A stretch of 22,385 nucleotides of DNA from NCBI GenBank assembly GCA_964614215.1, contig CAZTKP010000028.1, forward strand, positions 1 through 22,385, in the 5' to 3' direction. Each line of letters begins with the position of its first letter. The first letter of the stretch is position 1. The position numbers were made by a program, and so were the translations under genes. Positions 6,628 through 13,432 of this stretch are shown here, in pieces. The notes below the pieces were generated by a model, which saw nothing but the letters and a program-made list of their open reading frames with translations, was not told the origin of the DNA and searched no databases. The DNA is from CAZTKP01 sp964614215. Its GTDB lineage: Bacteria; UBP6; UBA1177.

Positions 6628-9138
6628 TCAGGATTCTTTGTTGTCTTCGCTCTCAGCCATGGGAGTTTCACCCTGATCTAAAGTTTTTTCCAGTTCCTCG
6701 ACCGCTTCGGGATCGACTATCTTGGTAATGGAAACGACATGCTCACCATCAGAGACTCTGAAAAGTCTTACTCCTTTGGTGTTTCTGCCTATAATACTTA
6801 TTCCGTTAACAGGGATCCTTATTGCCTGACCGTTAGAAGTTATCAGCATCGCCTCGTCCCTGTCGTTAACTTTCAGAGCACCGACGACCAGTCCGTTTCC
6901 ACCCGCAGTCTTTATCGTGATGATACCTTTACCGCCTCTTGACTGGATCCTGTAGTCTTCCATCTTTGTTCTCTTCCCGATACCCTTATCGGTAATGGTC
7001 AGTAAAGTTGATCCGGGCTCGACGACATCCATCGTCATCACCTGGTCATTCTTTCCAAGACGGATTCCTCTGACACCTGCGGCAACTCTGCCCATCGGAC
7101 GGACATCCTGCTCGTTGAACCTGATGCTCATTCCGTTCTTTGTCGCCATAACGATATCGTCTTCACCTTTTGAGACCTTTACTTCAATAAGCTCGTCACC
7201 CTCATTGAGACGAATTGCCTTCTTCCCGTTGGATCTCTGACGTGCAAACTCCATCATATCGGTTTTCTTCACGGTTCCTTTCTGAGTTCCCATAAAGAGA
7301 TAGTGCCCTTCTACAAACTCCTTGATCGGAAGTATAGCCGCAACTCTTTCATCCTTTTCAACGTTGATAAGGTTGATTATCGGCTTTCCACGACTGTTCC
7401 TTCCCGCTTCAGGCAGCTGATAGACCTTTGTCCAGTAGACTTTTCCATAGCTTGTAAAAATAAGCAGCATGGTATGACTGGTCGATACGAAAATATCCTT
7501 AACATAGTCATTTTCCTTAGGATTAATGGCATTGATACCCTTGCCGCCTCTCTTCTGTTTTCTGTAAAGTTCAAGGGAAGTTCTCTTAATATAATTCTCA
7601 GTTGTAAGAGTAACGACCATGTCATCATCGGCAATAAGATCTTCCATATTGAGGTCACCGTCGTAATCAACGATCCCTGTCTTTCTCTCGTCACCGTATT
7701 TATCCCTTATCTCCTGAAGTTCATCCTTGATAACTCCCAGCAGTGTCGCCTCGTTCTCAAGGATCTGCTTAAACCAGGATATCTTTTTAAGAAGTGCTTC
7801 ATACTCTTCAATGATCTTGTCTCTCTCAAGACCTGTGAGCTTGTTCAGTCTCATTTCAAGAATGGATACTGCCTGAGGTCTGGAAAAGCTGAATCTGCTC
7901 ATCAGGCGGTTTCTTGCATCCTCGGTGGAAGCCGAACCTCTGATTATCTGGATAACCTCATCGATATTGTCTATCGCCTTTTTCAGACCTTCAAGAATGT
8001 GTGCTCTTTTCTGGGCCTCGTTAAGTTCATATCTTGTCCTTCTGGTGACAACATCCTTTCTGTGGAGAATGAAGTAATTTATCGCATCTTTCAGATTTAT
8101 CGTCTTCGGCACACCGTTACAGATGGCAAGCATGTTGATACCGAAAGAGACCTGCATCTGGGTCATTTTGTAAAGCTGATTGAGAAGAATGTTTCCGTCA
8201 GCATCCTTTTTGAGCTCTATTACGACCCTTATTCCCTTTCTGTCGGATTCATCCCTGATGTCGTGAATCCCTTCTATTTTCTTATCTTTAACAAGGTCGG
8301 CAATGCTGATTATCAGGTTCGCCTTATTAACCTGATACGGAAGCTCATTAATAACGATCTTCTCTCTGGGACTGGAAGATGTTCCTTCCTCTATCTCGGC
8401 TCTTGAACGGATCTTTATGATACCTCTTCCCGTTTCATAAGCCTGCTTTATTCCCGCTTTGCCGAGAATTGTCGCACCGGTCGGGAAATCAGGTCCTGAA
8501 ACAAACTCCATCAGTTCGATAGGTTCCGATTCGGGATTATCTATCAGGTGAACAGTGGCATCTATTATCTCGTTGATATTGTGCGGAGGAATGTTCGTCG
8601 CCATACCGACAGCAATACCGCTGGTGCCGTTGATCAGAAGATTGGGGATCCTGGTCGGCATTACGGTCGGTTCCTGAAGACTTCCGTCGTAGTTGTCAGC
8701 CATGTTCACTGTGTTTTTGTCAAGATCGGCCATTATCTCACTTGCGATACGGGCCATTCTTATCTCTGTGTACCTCATGGCGGCAGCACTGTCACCGTCG
8801 ATAGAACCGAAGTTTCCCTGTCCGTCAACAAGAATGTATCTCATTGAGAAATTCTGAGCCATTCTGACAATTGTCTGATATACAGCGGCATCACCGTGCG
8901 GGTGGTATTTACCTATTGTGTCTCCGACGATCCTGGCAGACTTCTTGTATGAACTGTTCCATGTGTTATTAAGCTCTTTCATCGAAAAGAGAACCCTTCT
9001 GTGAACAGGCTTGAGACCATCTCTGACATCCGGCAGGGATCTGTCCATAATAACGCTCATCGCATAGTCGATGAACGCTCCCTTCATGGACTGATCAATT
9101 GCAATGTCCTTTATCTTTCCGTGTATTATTTCACTCAT
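6628..9138 (-). CDS. gyrA: DNA gyrase subunit A
   Basis: GyrA is the DNA-cleaving and rejoining subunit of the A2B2 enzyme that introduces negative supercoils. It has 836 residues (E. coli 875). The breakage-reunion domain has the catalytic Tyr in AAMRYTEIR (Tyr123). The C-terminal pinwheel of beta-propeller blades contains the GyrA box QKRGGKG at residues 528-534, which separates it from ParC. A second box-like QSRGGKG occurs late in the pinwheel. In the quinolone-determining region, KYHPHGDAAVYQTIVRMAQ at about 77-95, the positions equivalent to E. coli Ser83 and Asp87 are Ala84 and Gln88. The C-terminal tail is acidic (residues 805-836). The start has GGAG 7 bases upstream. It lies 17 bases downstream of gyrB and is surely co-transcribed with it. 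Confidence 0.98.
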   Translation of the reverse strand: MSEIIHGKIKDIAIDQSMKGAFIDYAMSVIMDRSLPDVRDGLKPVHRRVLFSMKELNNTWNSSYKKSARIVGDTIGKYHPHGDAAVYQTIVRMAQNFSMRYILVDGQGNFGSIDGDSAAAMRYTEIRMARIASEIMADLDKNTVNMADNYDGSLQEPTVMPTRIPNLLINGTSGIAVGMATNIPPHNINEIIDATVHLIDNPESEPIELMEFVSGPDFPTGATILGKAGIKQAYETGRGIIKIRSRAEIEEGTSSSPREKIVINELPYQVNKANLIISIADLVKDKKIEGIHDIRDESDRKGIRVVIELKKDADGNILLNQLYKMTQMQVSFGINMLAICNGVPKTINLKDAINYFILHRKDVVTRRTRYELNEAQKRAHILEGLKKAIDNIDEVIQIIRGSASTEDARNRLMSRFSFSRPQAVSILEMRLNKLTGLERDKIIEEYEALLKKISWFKQILENEATLLGVIKDELQEIRDKYGDERKTGIVDYDGDLNMEDLIADDDMVVTLTTENYIKRTSLELYRKQKRGGKGINAINPKENDYVKDIFVSTSHTMLLIFTSYGKVYWTKVYQLPEAGRNSRGKPIINLINVEKDERVAAILPIKEFVEGHYLFMGTQKGTVKKTDMMEFARQRSNGKKAIRLNEGDELIEVKVSKGEDDIVMATKNGMSIRFNEQDVRPMGRVAAGVRGIRLGKNDQVMTMDVVEPGSTLLTITDKGIGKRTKMEDYRIQSRGGKGIITIKTAGGNGLVVGALKVNDRDEAMLITSNGQAIRIPVNGISIIGRNTKGVRLFRVSDGEHVVSITKIVDPEAVEELEKTLDQGETPMAESEDNKES

Positions 9139-9155
9139 ATATCTTCTCCATTCCT

Positions 9156-11606
9156 TTAAACATCAATTGTTGCGTTAAGGGCATTTTCCTCGATGAACTT
9201 TCTTCTGGGCTCGACATTTTCACCCATAAGAACATCGAAAACCTTATCAGCCTCTGCCGCATCGTCCGAGTTAATTCTCAGCAGGACTCTGTTCTCCGGA
9301 TTCATGGTGGTCTCCCACAACTGTTCAGGATTCATTTCTCCGAGACCTTTATAGCGCTGTATTTTCAGACCTTCTCTGGAAATATTAAGAATAGCTTCGA
9401 GCATTTCTCTCCATCCCTTGACATTGGTCTCTTCCTCTTTAGAAGTATTTACGATCGTGTAGCTGCAGCAAGGTATCTCAAGAACTTTCTGTTTCAGTTT
9501 TCTGATAAGTTTGATCTCTGAATTGTTGAAATACTTGTAATCGATCAGACTTGTCTTGTTAACACCGTTGATCGTGGTGTATATCTTCATCTTGAACTCG
9601 CCTTCATACCTGAGATTTTCCTCAAGTTCCATTCTGAACGGAGCTCTTTCCGGATGATTTATCTCAAGTTCCTTCTTTATCATCTCCCATCTTTCCCACA
9701 GAGTGCTTTCCGACTTGAACTCGTCAAGAGAGAACTCCTCGATCGAAGATACAGCCTCGACAACAGCCGAGTCATAGATGAAATCCGTCTTTGCGAGATT
9801 TGCGTTAAGCTCAATGATCGTCTCTATGAGCTTTTTAAGGTCGCCTCCCTTGAGCACAACATCGCCGGCCTTCACCTCGATATTCTGAATACCTGTTCTG
9901 ACAAGGAACTTCTGAAACTCCCTCTCATCCTTCACATAGTTTATCTTCTTGTTCTTTGTAATTCCGTAAAGAGGAGGCTGAGCTACAAAAAGATAACCTC
10001 TCTCAATAATTTCAGGCATATAGCGATAGAACAAAGTAAGGATAAGTGTCATGATGTGAGCTCCGTCAACATCGGCATCTGTCATGATTATGATCTTGTG
10101 ATATCTCAGTTTCTCGATATTGAACTCATCCTTTCCGATACCTGTTCCGAGCGCAGCGACAATTGTGAGGATAGTGTCACTTTTCAGCAGTCTGTCAAGT
10201 CTCGCCTTTTCAACGTTGAGTATCTTTCCTCTAAGCGGAAGTATCGCCTGGTTCTTTCTGTCCCTGCCCTGTTTTGCAGAACCTCCTGCCGAGTCACCCT
10301 CAACGATGTAAAGCTCTGATCTTGCGGGATCTTTTTCCTGACAGTCCGCCAGTTTCCCGGGAAGAGTGGTATTTTCAAGCGCGCCCTTTCTTCTTGTCAT
10401 CTCCCTGGCTTTTCTGGCAGCTTCTCTAGCTACCGCAGCCTCAATGATCTTATCAATAATTACAGCGGCTATATCCGGATTTTCATCAAGGAACATTCCC
10501 AGAGCTTCCGATATCGCACTTGAGACAAAAGACTGGACCTCCGAACTTACAAGCTTATCCTTTGTCTGTGAACTGAACTTGGGATCAGCCATTTTCACGG
10601 ACAGAACCGCAGTAAGTCCCTCACGGATATCGTCTCCGTTTATCTTGATCTTCGCATTCTTCCTGTTCTCAGTGATATAATTCTGGAAAACCTTAGTAAT
10701 TCCAAGTTTAAAACCTGAAAGATGAGTTCCGCCGTCTCTGTTGAAAATATTATTGGTGTAACAAAGCACCTGTTCCTGATAAGCACTTGTCCACTGCATT
10801 GAGATGTCAAGTGTCAGATCGCCTTTTTCCTGATGTTTTGTCAGGGTTACGATCTCTTCATGAAGCGGTTTCTTCGCCTGGTTAAGATAGGCCACGAACT
10901 CTGAAATTCCCCCTTCATAATAGAACTCCTGCTCTTGTCCGACCCTCTCGTCGAGAAAGTAGATCCTGACCCCGCTGTTAAGAAAGGCCATCTCCCTGAG
11001 ACGTTTCGATATTCTCGGAAGAGAGAATTCCAGCATAGTGAAAATCTCCTTATCCGGCATGAACGTTATCTTTGTCCCGCTTTCGTTTGTTGTTCCGATC
11101 TCTTTTATCGGATAGAGTGGAAATCCTTTTTCATATTCCTGAAAATATTCCTTTCCGTCTCTCTTGATCTTAAGCTTGAGCCAGTCGGACAAAGCATTTA
11201 CACAGCTTACCCCGACTCCGTGCAGACCACCCGAAACCTTGTATGAGTTATTGTCGAATTTTCCCCCTGCATGCAGCACTGTCATGATAACTTCAGCTGC
11301 AGACCGGTTCTCGTCTTTATGTAGATCGACAGGTATTCCGCGACCGTTATCCTTGACAGTTACGCTGCCGTCTATATGGACATAAACCGATATCTTGTCA
11401 CAATGCCCTGCCAGAGCCTCATCGACGCTGTTGTCGACGACCTCATAGATCATATGATGCAGGCCGCTTCCGTCGTCTGTATCTCCAATGTACATTCCCG
11501 GTCTTTTTCTAACAGCCTCAAGACCTTTCAACACCTGTATACTCGACGCGCTGTAATCTCCGGTGTTCTGATTTTCCAAATTCTTTTTTTCGTTAACATC
11601 TGCCAT
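9156..11606 (-). CDS. gyrB: DNA gyrase subunit B
   Basis: The ATPase subunit of gyrase, 816 residues, long type like E. coli (804), with the extra domain inserted after the TOPRIM core that short Gram-positive GyrBs lack. The GHKL ATPase domain shows YEVVDNSVDEAL (catalytic Glu55), DNGRGIP (86-92) and GGLHGVG (126-132). The TOPRIM domain shows EGDSAGG (436-442) and the metal-binding DADVDG (510-515), followed by AQPPLYG. The C-terminal tail has QRYKGLGEMNPEQLWETTM, diagnostic of GyrB/ParE, and adjacency to gyrA settles gyrB. The start has GGAGG (complement of 11614-11618) 7 bases upstream. It heads a gyrB-gyrA operon; dnaA, dnaN and recF, often found beside gyrB, are not within this window. 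Confidence 0.98.
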   Translation of the reverse strand: MADVNEKKNLENQNTGDYSASSIQVLKGLEAVRKRPGMYIGDTDDGSGLHHMIYEVVDNSVDEALAGHCDKISVYVHIDGSVTVKDNGRGIPVDLHKDENRSAAEVIMTVLHAGGKFDNNSYKVSGGLHGVGVSCVNALSDWLKLKIKRDGKEYFQEYEKGFPLYPIKEIGTTNESGTKITFMPDKEIFTMLEFSLPRISKRLREMAFLNSGVRIYFLDERVGQEQEFYYEGGISEFVAYLNQAKKPLHEEIVTLTKHQEKGDLTLDISMQWTSAYQEQVLCYTNNIFNRDGGTHLSGFKLGITKVFQNYITENRKNAKIKINGDDIREGLTAVLSVKMADPKFSSQTKDKLVSSEVQSFVSSAISEALGMFLDENPDIAAVIIDKIIEAAVAREAARKAREMTRRKGALENTTLPGKLADCQEKDPARSELYIVEGDSAGGSAKQGRDRKNQAILPLRGKILNVEKARLDRLLKSDTILTIVAALGTGIGKDEFNIEKLRYHKIIIMTDADVDGAHIMTLILTLFYRYMPEIIERGYLFVAQPPLYGITKNKKINYVKDEREFQKFLVRTGIQNIEVKAGDVVLKGGDLKKLIETIIELNANLAKTDFIYDSAVVEAVSSIEEFSLDEFKSESTLWERWEMIKKELEINHPERAPFRMELEENLRYEGEFKMKIYTTINGVNKTSLIDYKYFNNSEIKLIRKLKQKVLEIPCCSYTIVNTSKEEETNVKGWREMLEAILNISREGLKIQRYKGLGEMNPEQLWETTMNPENRVLLRINSDDAAEADKVFDVLMGENVEPRRKFIEENALNATIDV

Positions 11607-11637
11607 AAATAAACCTCCAAAAACAAACAGATATTAC

Positions 11638-11665
11638 ATTATAAATATCGAATCAGAAAAAGCAA
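11638..11665 (-). promoter_or_regulatory. Sigma-70 promoter of gyrB-gyrA
   Basis: Minus strand: -35 TTGCTT (complement of 11660-11665), 16-base spacer, perfect -10 TATAAT (complement of 11638-11643), 32 bases before the gyrB start. It lies in a 189-base AT-rich spacer that otherwise holds no gene. This is the best promoter match in the window and fits an independently expressed gyrase operon. Confidence 0.72.
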
Positions 11666-11795
11666 TTTTATTCGAAGAAAAAATTCAATGTTTTTTTCGG
11701 GTTAAGGGGTTTTAAAGCCGGATTTTTGGACTCTGATAAGTTGTTGATTTCATTGAACTTAAAGGCTCTGTTTTTTTGTCGCTCAATTTTAGCCC

Positions 11796-13157
11796 CTAAA
11801 ATAGCGATGAAGATAGAAATTCCGCAGCCCAGTTTACGGAGTCTGAAACATCTTTTTTTATCTTTCCTATCTGTTTTGAGTAAAGTGCAAAAAGTAAGTC
11901 CGCACTCTTGTCTGTGTAATAAAAAAAGAACAGCATATCGGCAAATTCCGAAGATCCGGGACCTCCTGTTTTACTTAGCGATGCACTTACTGCTCCCTTA
12001 AGTATGGATTCAGCACTTTTCTGGTCCACATCATTGTCGACAAGATACTTCAGAGCGACGGCTATGTCGACCATCCATTCATTATCCTCTCCGACTACGA
12101 TCCTGTCCTTGTGAAGCACGATGGGAAACCTGAACGTTCCAGGACACTGTTCAACTATCTTAATGCTTTCATTGTAGCTTATATCCTCTGGGTCCTTGAA
12201 CTTGAGATTTCTCAGCCATGTCTCTCTCTGCGACAGGTATCCGCACAGTTCACTCTTATTTTTATCAGCTGTCGTCTTTTCCGACATGGGCGCAAATTCG
12301 ATCTGAGGCATGTTTTCCATGTTGTCCAGGTAGAATGACGCAAAAAGCTTTTTCATCCTCTCAGACGCGATCCTGTTATTCATATGCCTGTTCATTCCCG
12401 TCACTGCCCCCATCTTCTTCAGGGCGGAATAACTGCTGTAGTGAGGCACGGTTCCTCTTCCTTTTGAGAAATAGAAGAAAAATTCCAGATAATTTTCCAT
12501 CAGTTCTTTATTCTTGAGCACGATAAGCCTGCTGAAAAGTTCTTTCAGATAGCTGTCCTTCTCAAGATCGATACCGTTGAAAAAGTTAGAGAAGGTATAT
12601 TTGAAGGCCATGGAGAGGATCTTCAGGTCAGTATCCTCCTTTGACCCGGGAGGTGTTGTGTCCTGAGATGCGAGGTAGGAAAGCACGGCGAAAAAGTTGG
12701 TGGAGAACTCTGTGATGCTCATCGGTCGGTCAGGGCTCTGATCTCCGTACATCTTTCCCGCTTTTGAACTTCTGGATTCCTTTATTCCTCCGGCGATTAT
12801 ATTTGAGAACTCTTTCTCGAAGATCAGCACGGAAGAGTCTGTAGCGCCTATATTCACCATGTGTATGAATGTTATCAGTGCCGGGAAAAAACTTCTGGTT
12901 CTCAGATAGTAGGAAAGTCTGAAATAGTGCTGCTCCGTGTCATCCGGATGAGAATCAAGATATGATTTAAGCTGTTCATTTTCGACGGACGGATCTGTCG
13001 CTTCGGCATATGAAAAGCAGTACGGATCTTCAAGTGCAAAAAGTTCCCCGAAAATTATCGAAGGTTCGCAGTGCACTATCTCTTCAGGGTTAACCGGTCC
13101 CGTTCCGAACAACTGAAAAACACCGGCAAGTATAAAAATAAAGACTGCTGTTCTCAT
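11796..13157 (-). CDS. Exported protein of unknown function
   Basis: A 453-residue protein not assigned to a family. It begins with a Sec signal peptide (MRTAVFIFILAGVFQLFGTG, residues 1-20, no lipobox Cys), so a periplasmic or secreted location is likely. The mature part is mostly helical, with paired aromatic and Leu-rich stretches (HYFRLSYYLRTRSFFPALI at about 77-95; ELMENYLEFFFYFSKG in the middle; ADMLFFFYYTDKSADLLFALYS near the end), suggesting a helical-repeat or TPR-like solenoid. Four Cys remain in the mature part (in VHCEPS, DPYCFS, ELCGYL and EQCPGT), so disulfides are possible. It is the last gene of the long operon, starting on an ATGA overlap with the small RHH gene. A 7-bp AT-rich inverted repeat (11786-11792/11796-11802) lies at its stop. 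Confidence 0.8.
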   Translation of the reverse strand: MRTAVFIFILAGVFQLFGTGPVNPEEIVHCEPSIIFGELFALEDPYCFSYAEATDPSVENEQLKSYLDSHPDDTEQHYFRLSYYLRTRSFFPALITFIHMVNIGATDSSVLIFEKEFSNIIAGGIKESRSSKAGKMYGDQSPDRPMSITEFSTNFFAVLSYLASQDTTPPGSKEDTDLKILSMAFKYTFSNFFNGIDLEKDSYLKELFSRLIVLKNKELMENYLEFFFYFSKGRGTVPHYSSYSALKKMGAVTGMNRHMNNRIASERMKKLFASFYLDNMENMPQIEFAPMSEKTTADKNKSELCGYLSQRETWLRNLKFKDPEDISYNESIKIVEQCPGTFRFPIVLHKDRIVVGEDNEWMVDIAVALKYLVDNDVDQKSAESILKGAVSASLSKTGGPGSSEFADMLFFFYYTDKSADLLFALYSKQIGKIKKDVSDSVNWAAEFLSSSLF

Positions 13158-13432
13158 TTTTTCAGTCCGGCTATTATTTTTTCTTTAAGCACATCGAACT
13201 CCCTTCGATCGATCCTTCCGCTTTCAAGAAGTTTTACGGCGGCTTCTATTCTGCCCAGAGCAGGATCTCTTCCCACGGAAACGTTTATATCGCTGTTGAG
13301 CATCGTGAAAAGTCCGAACTCGGAAAGGCTCATGCCAATCTTTTCAGCTTTAGACGCTATTTTTTCATACTGACTCTCTGTGCAGAGAACCTCGATCTTT
13401 TTTGTTTTTAATTCTCTTTTTCTTTCACTCAT
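13154..13432 (-). CDS. Small ribbon-helix-helix protein with SHOCT-like C-terminus
   Basis: A 92-residue protein. Residues 9-45 (KTKKIEVLCTESQYEKI, then AEKIGMSLSEFGLFTML) fit a ribbon-helix-helix DNA-binding fold of the MobC/NikA or Arc type: a basic beta-strand followed by two helices with the GxSxSE turn. Residues 60-90 (AAVKLLESGRIDRREFDVLK and following) fit the SHOCT pattern 'L..L...G.IT..EFe..K..ll', a short domain linked to oligomerisation. The combination suggests a small oligomeric DNA-binding regulator or adaptor. Its start lies 8 bases inside the end of the SNF2 gene and its stop overlaps the next start by 4 bases, so all three are translationally linked. No relaxase or plasmid gene is nearby, so a mobilisation role is unlikely. 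Confidence 0.68.
   Translation of the reverse strand: MSERKRELKTKKIEVLCTESQYEKIASKAEKIGMSLSEFGLFTMLNSDINVSVGRDPALGRIEAAVKLLESGRIDRREFDVLKEKIIAGLKK

Noticed and set aside
6612..6630. Inverted repeat TGAAAA/TTTTCA at the gyrA stop as a terminator
   Set aside because: The stem is 6 AT-rich pairs, with no U-tract following it on the minus strand.
7303..8406. A 367-codon open frame on the plus strand opposite gyrA
   Set aside because: It is antisense to a fully conserved part of gyrA, has no Shine-Dalgarno or recognisable domain, and its composition is the complement of gyrA codons.
9654..10319. A 221-codon plus-strand open frame opposite gyrB
   Set aside because: It lies wholly antisense to the gyrB TOPRIM and inserted-domain region, and the translated product has no protein-like pattern.
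11786..11802. Inverted repeat ATTTTAG/CTAAAAT at the end of the exported-protein gene as a terminator
   Set aside because: The 7-bp AT-rich stem with a 3-base loop has no U-tract after it. It may be chance, though some terminator should exist before the gyrB promoter.
13154..13432. MobC-type plasmid mobilisation accessory protein
   Set aside because: The RHH half fits, but there is no relaxase, oriT-like repeat or other plasmid gene nearby, and the C-terminal SHOCT-like part is not MobC.
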